In this document: positions 45,541-54,886 of the stretch, piece after piece
Layout of the letters: each line of letters opens with the position of its first letter
Position numbering within the stretch: the stretch's first letter is position 1
DNA from: Nitzschia sp. DOCU1
Taxonomy: Eukaryota; Bacillariophyta; Bacillariophyceae; Bacillariales; Bacillariaceae
NCBI GenBank assembly: GCA_951394045.1
Contig: OX595998.1
Location: 1,302,001-1,366,000, forward strand
Direction of reading: 5' to 3'
Length of the DNA: 64,000 bases
The notes under the pieces: model-generated
The model's database searches: none
Told to the model about the DNA's origin: nothing
The model's input: only the letters and a program-made list of their open reading frames with translations
Translations under genes and position numbers: made by a program

Positions 45541-46107
45541 TCACCCTACAACATCATATCCGATAGTAACACAGACCACGGCTAACGTCATATCATCCTT
45601 GGGTTCAGCAGTTCCAGGCTTCCAGATGCCATTGCTGGCCAACATCCCCCCTGGCTGGACTTCGATTGGTAGCAACTGGCCGTATGGGAATTCGGCTCGA
45701 ATCGCCTCGAGGTCAAGGTCGCCGATGCCATCAGGAACTCCCACTTGGACATGAATTTTCATGACATCATAACCACCGGGAATGATGGTTCGCACCTTTA
45801 CAGAATTGGAATCAATCGCATTTCGACAAGCTCGGACGGCAGCTTTGGTGGGATTGCGGCCGTGGCAACATCCAAAGCCATTCTGAACGACCGCCACGCG
45901 GTTCATTCCTTTCGTATTGTCGTCACTCGTCATGAGCAAGACTGTGCGAGGTCGATGCCGCACTGGTTTCGGTACAGGGCGACCAACGAGAGGAAAGGCA
46001 TCCGAAACTGGTAGAATTGACCTCGTCTTTGACTGAGAGAAAAGCCATAACGAGAGTAATAAGGGCAGTCGGATTCGGCAAGCTGGTGTCACAGTGTTTG
46101 AAAACAT
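45541..46107 (-). CDS. Lin0512-family protein with plastid-type presequence
   Basis: 188 residues from the ATG at 46107; the open frame extends 25 codons upstream but without an ATG. The last 115 residues match the Lin0512 family (TIGR02058 type): DPTKAAVRA-like NPTKAAVRACRNAID, IIPGGYDVMKIHVQVGVP, EFPYGQLLPIEVQPGGMLASNGI and a final VCVTIGY. The family is of unknown function and forms compact ring-like oligomers in bacteria. The N-terminus has a hydrophobic core (LPLLLSLWLF) and then VSDAFPLVGRP, resembling the ASAFxP signal-peptide junction with Phe at +1 used for import into diatom plastids. It is followed by a basic, Pro-rich transit-like segment. It is convergent with the MFS gene, 150 bp apart. 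Confidence 0.8.
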   Translation of the reverse strand: MFSNTVTPACRIRLPLLLSLWLFSQSKTRSILPVSDAFPLVGRPVPKPVRHRPRTVLLMTSDDNTKGMNRVAVVQNGFGCCHGRNPTKAAVRACRNAIDSNSVKVRTIIPGGYDVMKIHVQVGVPDGIGDLDLEAIRAEFPYGQLLPIEVQPGGMLASNGIWKPGTAEPKDDMTLAVVCVTIGYDVVG

Positions 46108-46924
46108 TTGGGCCGGCCTTTCGATGGCAATCAAGAGAATTTTGTGAACAAGGGTAATACAAACATATCTGAGCAGCCCCACGGTCCTTTCTTGCTATGG
46201 CGAGGTCGTATAAGAGCTATCGTGCCTTCACTTGTGTGGAATTGTTGTAAAAATCCTCTCTAGCAACTGCCGCCGATGAGCGTAGTGCAGAGAGAGTTTT
46301 GGCGAATGCCGGTTGAGGATGGACGGACGGACGCAAACAAAGTTTCTTGACCCGTTGGACCCCAACTCTGATTTTGCCGACAAGGGCACTGGGCAAACGA
46401 ACAACGCGCACTCTTCTCTGTCTCATAATAGCCTCACAATGCCAATGTAAGTAAATCACAATACGTTGTTTCATTTGGCCTCAACGCCCGTCCTTTTATA
46501 TTCCACTAAGTGAATGTACAGTCCACGGGCGGGAAAAAATATTCAATATAAGTTATTGTATATGTACATTGGAAGTTGTTAGGAGGAGGAAAGGCCGGAG
46601 AGGCCCGATAATAAAATCGTTGCAGGCGCTGCATCTCTAACTAGAAAATTTTCTTAGAGTCCTCACTATGGAATCTATCACATTTTGACTGCCAAAGTCG
46701 TCTATTTACGAAATCCATGATTCGAACGCACACGAAACGACCTCCTATGTATTAGCTGACCGCCACCAGACCCCAACTAAATGAGATCAGCAACATCAAT
46801 TAAATTTGCGCGGCGTTGGACAACGTCAGTTAGCAAGGAGCAGGGAAGCTTTACTCTTGTTCATTATTTTTCATGAATGTTGGGTTCAAGCTTTGACTCT
46901 TTGTCCAGAACCTAGCTTTAAACA
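46108..46924. other. Divergent intergenic region
   Basis: It lies between the 5' ends of the Lin0512 and LRR genes and should hold both promoters. No further gene is supported. A weak tRNA-like stretch near 46700-46760 was considered and rejected. Confidence 0.5.
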
Positions 46925-48622
46925 ATGACGGCTGACGGCACCATGCTACTTGATAAGATTTTGCTCAAGTCGGGGTGCTTGGACAAGTCGCCTCGGCTCC
47001 AGATCATCAACCAAGTTTGTCGAATTGCAGTTCAGCCGCATGATGAAACTGCGAAAGTCATCGAGGGGTCAGCTACAACAATGATTGATGCTCTTGAGTC
47101 CGCACCAAACTCAAAAACTCTTTTGTTGCACGGCTTCAAAGAAACCATTGAAACTGAAGGAAACCCCAGCGAGTCGGCGGAATCCGTGAGACAACTCTGT
47201 CTCTCCGATTGTTCGTTTGACTGCCTGCAATCGCTTCCCAGTGTCGAGGTTCTAATTTTATGGAAGTGCTCCTTCAGGGATATCGAGAAGATGCCGAATC
47301 TAAAAGCGTTAGTCCTTGTGGACACGTTTGTGCGTCCAGAAGTCCTCGCGGGGTTGCTAAAAGATGCTCAATCTTTGCAAAGGCTTGCATTGATTCGGGC
47401 TGGGGATATTGCTTGCTTGGGGAAAGACAAGGGGTTTAGTCTTTCTCCCACTACAAAGCCATTGCTATTCCATACAAGGACAATAAGGGAAATTGTGCTC
47501 CGAGGTACTCTGCTTCCGCGCCAAGACCTCGTGCACAATATCCAGGCTAACCCATTATTCACCAAATTGTCTATCAGCCAGGCTTGGTTGCCTGACCCAT
47601 TGGTGGCATGGATGGCCCATGCGATGGGAACGCCCGGTTGCGCATTGAAAGACTTTTCCATCAAAGAAGTGCAGTGGTCACCACGAGCAAGCTTGCATCT
47701 TGTCGATGGACTCTACCACAATAGTGGCATTGAGCGACTGGACATTTCAAACACACTCTGGCACTCCTATCCTCGAGTGGCACTTTGCCATTATCTTGAG
47801 CACCACGCGAAAAGCGTCAAGGAGATACGCTTGGAGTCTATGGTGGACCCATCCATGATTTCACATGTGATCGATGCCTGCGCAAGAAACGACTCGCTGA
47901 ATGCACTAGCTTTGGCACGGAACTTTCTTGACTTTCCTGCTATGTGCAGTCTGGCCAAACTGCTCAAGCAACATCCTTCGTTGGTAAATATCAACCTTTC
48001 TCATTGCATCCCTGAAGACGCCACTCACTGGGGGCAAACGGTGATGACGAGCCTTGCTACCAACACATCGCTGAAGTCCCTGTCACTCGATGGATGTCAA
48101 ATCGGTGACCTCGGTGCATCTGTGATTGGAAGAGCGCTAGCCACTAACACAGTCTTAAGCAGAGTTGACCTCTGCCACAACGGCATTGGCACCGACGGAA
48201 CATCAGAACTAGTCAACGGTCTCAAAACGAACCAGGCTCTGGAACAAATCTTTCTTCACGGCAACAAGAGCGAGGAAGAATGCGCAATTCTGCTTCGCGA
48301 TATGATGAAGAACAATAACAAGAATCTCAGAGTTGTGTTCTTACCCGAGTCCAGTTTGCAAGAAGAGCTCCAATACTACGGGGCACTTAACTTTGCTGGA
48401 AGGAAATACGTTGCCGACCCGACTATCCCCCACTCGTTGTGGCCAACCGTTCTCGAGCGCGCCGCCTCCATAGGTCCTGACATTACTTTCGCCCTTTTGC
48501 GGCAGAAACCTGACCTTCTGATCCAATGCAACGGGCCGAAGAAACGATGCATCGAGGAAGTGTCCAACGAATCGGGGGCGGTTGACACGCAGCCTTGCTC
48601 CCGGCGTAAGTTAGGGGCATAG
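46925..48622 (+). CDS. Leucine-rich-repeat (RNI-like) protein
   Basis: 565 residues from ATG 46925 with no intron. The first 90 residues are helical without a recognised domain. From about residue 90 on, LxxLxL-type repeats follow each other irregularly (LRQLCLSDCSF, VEVLILWKCSF, LKALVLVDTF, LQRLALI), and the clearest ones are near residues 380-450: LKSLSLDGCQIGDLGASVIG, LSRVDLCHNGIGTDGTSELV and LEQIFLHGN. This 28-residue pattern is that of ribonuclease-inhibitor-like LRRs, which act as protein-binding scaffolds. No transmembrane segment, kinase or NB-ARC domain is present. The C-terminal 60 residues are basic and end in CSRRKLGA. Partner and role unknown. Confidence 0.8.
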   Translation: MTADGTMLLDKILLKSGCLDKSPRLQIINQVCRIAVQPHDETAKVIEGSATTMIDALESAPNSKTLLLHGFKETIETEGNPSESAESVRQLCLSDCSFDCLQSLPSVEVLILWKCSFRDIEKMPNLKALVLVDTFVRPEVLAGLLKDAQSLQRLALIRAGDIACLGKDKGFSLSPTTKPLLFHTRTIREIVLRGTLLPRQDLVHNIQANPLFTKLSISQAWLPDPLVAWMAHAMGTPGCALKDFSIKEVQWSPRASLHLVDGLYHNSGIERLDISNTLWHSYPRVALCHYLEHHAKSVKEIRLESMVDPSMISHVIDACARNDSLNALALARNFLDFPAMCSLAKLLKQHPSLVNINLSHCIPEDATHWGQTVMTSLATNTSLKSLSLDGCQIGDLGASVIGRALATNTVLSRVDLCHNGIGTDGTSELVNGLKTNQALEQIFLHGNKSEEECAILLRDMMKNNNKNLRVVFLPESSLQEELQYYGALNFAGRKYVADPTIPHSLWPTVLERAASIGPDITFALLRQKPDLLIQCNGPKKRCIEEVSNESGAVDTQPCSRRKLGA

Positions 48623-49624
48623 TATTCACCATACTATCATGTAGCATGGGCATGGGGGAAGCTAATGTTCAAGTCTAGTTTAGCAGAGGATGATAACTTT
48701 AAACCAACGACAATTTCACTGTACGCTGTCAAATATTACCAATTCTAATAGTCTACCTATCAGGATGAATGGCGAGGGAAGAAGTAAGGCTGCCCTTACG
48801 CCCTGCTGCTAATACTCGCTCGGAGTCAGACGTATTCGTAGCTAGCTGACTCAAGAGAGTGTAAATTATTATAGTACTGTACTGTAATAGGTACGCTACT
48901 GCGATGCTGGAGTACCGAACAAGTAGAAGGGGTTCGACTTCCCAGCGGGAGAAAGACCCCCCAAAGAATTGGTACGCCCTTGTGATCTTGCCGGATTTTT
49001 CTGTCCCGGTTTAGTTCGCCGATAGTACAATTTCTAGGCTCCGCAATTCCGAACTCTCCGTGGAATGACCGTAACTTCTTTACCTAGCAAAAGTCATTAT
49101 ATCAATAATACCAAATGCAACCCCCAAAACCCATAAGCATAATTATCCATGCCTGTCTATTTTTCCGTTTCTATAAATAATTCAGAAAAGGACTTTTCAA
49201 GTTCATTTGGACAATATTGATTGGCACGCATAGGGCATAGCCTTCGTCGCCAACTACTCGGTCGCCCTAATCGTGATTTACATAACCATCATTCCTCAAG
49301 ATAGAGGCAATAACGAGTGCCCAATCAAATGCAGCAAGTAGGAATTCCACATGGAATTCTACAGCAATAAAGCGCGCCTGGTATGCCTTCCTGGGCCTGT
49401 TCGTTCGTTCGCTCGCTCGCTCGCAGAGAAGCGGGAGTGTTTTTAGACCGTGTGGTGTTGTTTATTCGTCGCTGACTACGTTTCGCTGCGGCGATTGGCA
49501 CCCTTTTCGCAGCAACGAAGCACAATCATCCGAGAACTGCTCCGCTACCAGGACGTACTTGGGTTTCCAAACAATCTCTACCACAACAAACCAAGACGAC
49601 TTTGTCGTTGGTGTAATTCAAACC
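48623..49624. other. No gene seen
   Basis: AT-rich intergenic sequence with only short frames. The 3' end of the LRR gene and the promoter of the next gene should lie here. A GCTCGCTCGCTCGC simple repeat occurs at about 49411-49424. Confidence 0.5.
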
Positions 49625-50356
49625 ATGACTTCGCCGATATTAATAAAACCAGAAGGAAAGAGACGGCCGCGGCGAAATGTGGCCTTCGCTGAGAATGAGG
49701 CGGAAGTAGTTCTCGAGGTGGAATCGTGCTTCGACTACCCCGAGGATATTCGTCTCGCTTTGTGGCATTCACGAAGCGATTACCAATTCGCTAAGTCATC
49801 AGCAAGAGTCGTTGCGAAAGAATCAGAACGATATGGGCATTCTAGACACCTGGATGGAGTATACAATACCAGCTACGACCCACAAGTTCAGGATTCTCTG
49901 AACATGTGGTGCCTTCACGGGCACAGCCGAAGAGGCCTCGAACGATGGTCTAATGCTGTTCATGGTCAAGTTAGAAAAGATGACTCATACATGTACATTA
50001 ATGGGGTGCTCCGAGCACAGTCGGAAATGAAGCTGAAGGATGAATATAACGAGGAACGATTGAGGGAAGTTAGCCACGTGTTGTCAAGGAAAGCACGCCT
50101 GTTCGCTCAAATGCTCGGAGAAGCAGATAGCCAGGCTGCAAAGTGGGAGTTTGGTATTGTGGATGCTAGGCCGCAGATTTCGCCTGTTCAAAGAAGGAAG
50201 AATCTGGGGTTATCGGGAAGAGTAGCGGCCCCGGCTACGCGCTCATCGTTGACTCGATCCACGGCACCGGCAACTCGAAGGTCAAGTGGCGCGAGACCTG
50301 CCCCACCAAAGATTACGATATTAACAAAGCCTGGGCGAGTGCCAAGAATGGCATAG
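49625..50356 (+). CDS. Diatom-type 'RGLE' protein of unknown function
   Basis: 243 residues from ATG 49625; the open frame extends upstream only from a TTG. The layout is a basic N-terminus (KPEGKRRPRRNV), a short conserved-looking VAFAENEAEVVLEVES followed by DIRLALWHSRSDYQ, then HSRRGLERWSN, then a long helical region rich in Arg, Ala and Glu (REVSHVLSRKARLFAQMLGEAD), and a Ser/Thr/Arg/Pro-rich tail. From memory, many short diatom proteins share this order: a V-F-E-N segment, a W(Y)S segment, an R-G-L-E motif and a helical tail. No function is established. No membrane segment or signal peptide was seen. Confidence 0.6.
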   Translation: MTSPILIKPEGKRRPRRNVAFAENEAEVVLEVESCFDYPEDIRLALWHSRSDYQFAKSSARVVAKESERYGHSRHLDGVYNTSYDPQVQDSLNMWCLHGHSRRGLERWSNAVHGQVRKDDSYMYINGVLRAQSEMKLKDEYNEERLREVSHVLSRKARLFAQMLGEADSQAAKWEFGIVDARPQISPVQRRKNLGLSGRVAAPATRSSLTRSTAPATRRSSGARPAPPKITILTKPGRVPRMA

Positions 50357-51278
50357 GAGTCTTCCTGCCGTCCAGGCGTTGTTGCTACCCACAATTTTGA
50401 CCTACCAGCTATCCATCGAGGTGCGGGGAATCGGGTTTGACCGCCCGTATTTTCTCTCCGACTAGACCAGGCCCTCCAACCGTGGGAGGATTCCATTGCG
50501 CTCCTTTTCCCTCCATGGAGTTATTTTCTGCTGTATTATCGCTATAAAAGTAATGTAACACACCTATTACTACTAGAGACATTAGCTGCTTTAAGTCTTT
50601 ATAATCCAGGATATCCCAACTACCGGTAGCCATGAAAAGCAAGGCATCACCCTAGAGTATATTTCCAAGGAAACATTTCCCTCATAAGCTGCTGGGGTAA
50701 GGAGTAAGCTACCATAGCAAACGCTGCAAACCTCTTGTCGGTTCCGGTAAGGATAGTAACGCCTGCCGCCGACCTTTCCCTCTAATCGTAGCGTTTCGGT
50801 TGGTCCTACTTCGCGCCTTTCCTTGCATTCTTTGCTGCTTGGGGTTATCCGGCGGCGGAATTCGGGCAAGACTTCAATGCTTCTCCCCTTCGCGACCTCG
50901 CAAGGGTACGGAGGTGTAATAGCTACTATAAATTAGTATGTTAATGGCATAGTTAAAATCCTACATTCTGATTCGTTGTCGGTGTTCCCTATTTGAAATT
51001 TTTATTTAACGAACGTAGAGCAGCACTAGCGAAATTCTGGCGGGAAATTCTAAACATATCATGGGTATCAAAACGCTGTCATCCCATTGGATGACGTTTG
51101 AAGTCGTTGCATTTTTGCGCTATCTCGCATGTTTTCCACATCCAAAGAGCCGTTTTTTGCGGAAAACCTTTCGCTGGTTCCATACACAATTCTTCTGAAA
51201 CCAGACCAGGGACGTTGGCCTTGTGTTATTATCTTCTTTCTGCTATACTATTCTACCTTAGCGTGATTATTACTAACA
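50357..51278. other. No gene seen
   Basis: Intergenic sequence without a supported frame or RNA gene. Confidence 0.5.
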
Positions 51279-51944
51279 ATGACCGTCAATACTATGCAAT
51301 CCGCACAAGGTATCTTCCGCTATTTCAACGTCGAGGCAAAGCATGAGGTCAGGAGCATCGAGAATTATGAGACGTTTGATACCGATGATACTGCAGGGGC
51401 TTCAGAAAATGCCACGGGGGCGGAACCTGCCAAGAAAGTGGCAGCGGCACGAAAACTGAACTTTTTCAAGCGCCTTGTTTCTCGCAAGAAGAGTGCCAAG
51501 GACGGAGAGGAGATGAAGAAGAATTTGGTACGAAAGATGATCATCAAGCACCTGACGTTTGGCAAAAGATCAAAATCCAAGAAATACAGCGGGACAAATA
51601 CCGTCGCCAGCGAGGAAGCACTCTCTTCGGAGCAACCCGAAGTCAAATTTGAAGACAAGTCTTCTCCAGAAGAGGCCGCGACTGACGATGAGGTCGGCGT
51701 CGAAGTGGCCGAGTTGCTTCCTGCCGAGGAGTCGGTCGAGATGGAACATGTCGAAGTAGAGCATGAAGCTACCATGTCAATGGATCAAGACGACGAGGTT
51801 GACAGCGATTCTGAGGAGGACGAAGAATTCGAAGAGATCACCCCTGAAAAGGCTCCTTTCCATATCGAAAGCTCCGATTATGTCGGGCTCGCCTTGGTTG
51901 GGCTCCTCGTTACTCTGCTTGGATCCCCTCTCTGCCGGCCTTAG
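51279..51944 (+). CDS. Hypothetical charged protein with C-terminal hydrophobic segment
   Basis: 221 residues from ATG 51279 (ACAATGACC). The N-terminal part is basic (KLNFFKRLVSRKKS, KNLVRKMIIKHLTFGKRSKSKK), the middle is strongly acidic (runs of Glu and Asp from about residue 120 to 190), and the last 20 residues include VGLALVGLLVTLLG, which could be a tail anchor or the start of a membrane segment. No known domain was recognised. The stop falls soon after the hydrophobic stretch, so an intron leading to a further exon cannot be excluded. Low-complexity proteins of this type are common in diatoms. Confidence 0.5.
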   Translation: MTVNTMQSAQGIFRYFNVEAKHEVRSIENYETFDTDDTAGASENATGAEPAKKVAAARKLNFFKRLVSRKKSAKDGEEMKKNLVRKMIIKHLTFGKRSKSKKYSGTNTVASEEALSSEQPEVKFEDKSSPEEAATDDEVGVEVAELLPAEESVEMEHVEVEHEATMSMDQDDEVDSDSEEDEEFEEITPEKAPFHIESSDYVGLALVGLLVTLLGSPLCRP

Positions 51945-52710
51945 AGCTGTCAAGGTCAGCTCAACATTCCTCTTGTGTGTATGCGGATAAACATCTTGGC
52001 GCGGAAATAGACTTGGGAACACCTTCCTGCTCGCCGATGTTAGTCCATGAGAATACTATGCTTCAAGTATCGCGCCACGGCTCCCATCCGATAATCCAGA
52101 TAGACTTTCTTCATTATTCAACGCCCTGTGAAAGTAGGCTATCAATAGTCAGTGCCTATGAAAGACGTCGGTACGACTTCGTTGTGGTGGTGTTCTCGAT
52201 CGTCCCACCGATCAATGTCACGGTGAGCGACGACCCCGCCGAAGAATAATGGCCGATCGTCCCTTCGTACTTGAACCATGAAAACTCGAAATAATTTCGC
52301 AAGCTGCGATTCAAATGTAGTTTCTTCTGGCTTCACATCCATTCAAAGAGCTTCCCGTAAAAATCTCACTCGGTTGCTTCGTTCGGCACATGTGATTCCC
52401 TCTACATAAATGTTTGAATCCATCCATCAACGAAATCAAGTCGGCATTCCAAGTAGCCGTTGGCAGTGCCCTTGTACACCCCGATCACTTCTTTGCTGAT
52501 ACTCTCATCACAATGAGACATGTACATCGCTCTAATCCGATGCCAAACTCCAAGGCGGATATCGCCAATGCGAAAAGCAAGGCTACCAATCAACGTCTGC
52601 CGCGAGATGATACGACACGACAATTTCAGCATTCGTTCCTTTGTTATTGTCAGGCATGCTTGTTCTGTCTTCCTTCCTCCAAGTGGTATGTTAAAAAATG
52701 CAAAGTCGAA
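51945..52710. other. Intergenic or 5' leader; no domain seen
   Basis: The frame of the next gene is open back to 52414, with an ATG at 52513, but the sequence lacks recognisable features and is treated as leader. Confidence 0.4.
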
Positions 52711-54513
52711 ATGATGAACCCAGTGGACGACATAGACAGTCTTAGCTCTCCAAGTAAAAGTACGAAACGACATCTGCCGCAAACCCCATCGACAAGGACG
52801 TCCGGGACGACCAAGAGTGCTTCAGCCAGTAGGCCCAGCGCAAGAGAGAACATTCGAGACCCCGCAGGTCCACTGCTGACACCACAGACGCATCATCCTC
52901 CGTCTCTGTTGCGACTCCTCGACGCAGAAAAGGGTCTCGTTGCGGCTAGTCTTTCCCCTTTGACACCGTCTTCCCATCCATTGTTTCCGTCATCGCCAAA
53001 TTCAAGTGTTCTTTATCACGAGGAACTGACAGGGACTCCCACCGACTTGACAAGGCTAGTAGAAACGAACGCGGTCGTCACACCAGTCTCTGATTCTCAC
53101 GCTTCGTCCGTCGCCTCTTCGTCATGCCGAGAGTCCTCCAGTTCGGGTAGCCAAGATTCGGCCAACCGGCCATCTCGATCTTTGTTTGAATACATCATGG
53201 AAGGAAGCAGCGGTGATGAAGATGACGAGCCAATTGACACACTTCTTCTTGATGTCACGCCGAAACGGAAGAATGTTCGCACTAAACGAGAAAATCAAAC
53301 CGAGGATGATCCGACCCCCGAGGAACGAAAGCGAACCAGGCCCCAACCTCTTCAGCTTCCGCCACTCCTTCCCTCGAACCTGGATTATGCTCAAGATAGC
53401 TCGACCTCGTCGTCTTTCCGATCAACGATTGAGTATTTTATGGAAGAATCCGCTGCCGAGCGTGATTCTTCCAGTGCCGTGTGCAGCGAAGATGTTGCTT
53501 ACTGGTATCAACGCCCTTCTCCAACATCTTTGGATGGCAACACGGCCCCACTAAGAACCGTTTCCGTCACGGACATTCAAAGTGGTATGGCCGACACAGA
53601 ACGAGTTTCACCCATCTCGGACACCCCCGTAGAACAATCCTCGTCCTCCTCCGACTCGCATCCTCATTCCGATTCCAGTAACGAGATGCACCTTGGATCA
53701 AGCCTTATAGCAGGAAGATTTGCAAGCGAGGAATTGGACGCTCAGTCTTCGAGCAGCGACGATGCTATTGCAAGTTCAAACGATTCCGTCAACAGCGAAA
53801 TCCGGGCAATCATCATTCCTGATGTGGATCAAGAATCGCTTACAGATTCAGAACATACACGAGATGCCGCTCAGCTTCCTCCTCTGCTGCCCCAGGCCAA
53901 CTTCAAACAGGGGCCATGCTTGCTACTTGGAATCATCCTGGTTTCGACCATCATTATCATGTTGGTACCAGGTCCCCTGCAACTCGTCTACAAGTCGCCA
54001 GCGAGACTTGGGTCCACGGGGGATACTCTGAGCCATCTACCTGAGCAACTTGGTCATGATATTGATCTCAACAGAACAACAGCTGTCGATTCTAACCAGA
54101 CTGCCTTTCCTTTGGAAGAGAACTTGCCTCCGAACATCACCTCAAGCCCTCCAATGACAACGGAAATCGCAGAGACCTGCCCCTGCTGCGGAGACGAGAC
54201 TCCCAAAGAAACATCGTCCAAATTACTGTCGACGCAAGAATTTCATTCAGTTCTGACACAAGGCATGACCGCGTCCGATCCAACCACCGATGCTAGTACT
54301 GCCATCGTCCAACAGGCCTATCACTGGTGGTGGACTCCGTCGTTCGAGTGGGAAAGTGCTACTAGAAGAAGGAAATCAGCCTCGTTTCATCAAAGTCGAA
54401 GCAAGCAGCGGCAACAACAACAACGCGCGGTCATGATGATTCTTCACCTGCCCAAGTTTGTCATTCGATGGCACCAAAAGTTTCAATGCATCGCACGTTG
54501 CTTGGCTCAGTAG
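52711..54513 (+). CDS. Hypothetical Ser-rich single-pass membrane protein
   Basis: 600 residues from ATG 52711 (an alternative ATG at 52513 is in frame). The first 400 residues are Ser/Asp/Pro-rich and probably disordered, with three similar short motifs: SLFEYIMEGSSGDEDDE, STIEYFMEESAAE and a shorter related one. This repeated [FY]-x-EES/EGS pattern hints at a docking peptide. A clear membrane segment lies near residue 400 (CLLLGIILVSTIIIMLVPG). The distal part carries CPCCGDE, a CXXC pair, and N-glycosylation sequons (NRTT, NITS), as expected if it is luminal or extracellular. The C-terminus is basic and Gln-rich. No family recognised. Confidence 0.55.
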   Translation: MMNPVDDIDSLSSPSKSTKRHLPQTPSTRTSGTTKSASASRPSARENIRDPAGPLLTPQTHHPPSLLRLLDAEKGLVAASLSPLTPSSHPLFPSSPNSSVLYHEELTGTPTDLTRLVETNAVVTPVSDSHASSVASSSCRESSSSGSQDSANRPSRSLFEYIMEGSSGDEDDEPIDTLLLDVTPKRKNVRTKRENQTEDDPTPEERKRTRPQPLQLPPLLPSNLDYAQDSSTSSSFRSTIEYFMEESAAERDSSSAVCSEDVAYWYQRPSPTSLDGNTAPLRTVSVTDIQSGMADTERVSPISDTPVEQSSSSSDSHPHSDSSNEMHLGSSLIAGRFASEELDAQSSSSDDAIASSNDSVNSEIRAIIIPDVDQESLTDSEHTRDAAQLPPLLPQANFKQGPCLLLGIILVSTIIIMLVPGPLQLVYKSPARLGSTGDTLSHLPEQLGHDIDLNRTTAVDSNQTAFPLEENLPPNITSSPPMTTEIAETCPCCGDETPKETSSKLLSTQEFHSVLTQGMTASDPTTDASTAIVQQAYHWWWTPSFEWESATRRRKSASFHQSRSKQRQQQQRAVMMILHLPKFVIRWHQKFQCIARCLAQ

Positions 54514-54886
54514 AGTCGGTCCCACAAGTACGTCGCGTCTACTAGCAAATAGGAATGACTGTCTATCGACGGGATAACTTTCCATAGAACCTGCAAACCC
54601 TCCATCTATCATACCATCAAAGGCACCATCATGCATGATGCACGACGATGGAATTGACGACGACTGTGGACTCGAATCTTTGTGCTCGTGGGGATACGTC
54701 AGTGATGCTTTTGGCGAGAAAATTGCGCGCGCCAGCAATCCGGGGCATATGCTTTTGGGGGACAGCCGCGTGAAATCCTTCGCCTTTTCCCTCCTTTCGC
54801 TGTTTGGATCTTTGGTGCCGGCAGGGACATCCAGTTCCATTCACATAGTTTGCAACGAACCCACGATTATCATCACTAGTATAGCC
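54514..54886. other. Short intergenic region and leader of the thioesterase gene
   Basis: The thioesterase frame is open from ATG 54635, but residues coded before 54887 do not resemble the family. Promoter elements were not recognised. Confidence 0.4.

Noticed and set aside
46695..46765. A tRNA-like stretch on the minus strand with GTTCGAATC
   Set aside because: The T-arm and acceptor stem do not pair and no A box fits, so a tRNA gene or SINE cannot be supported.
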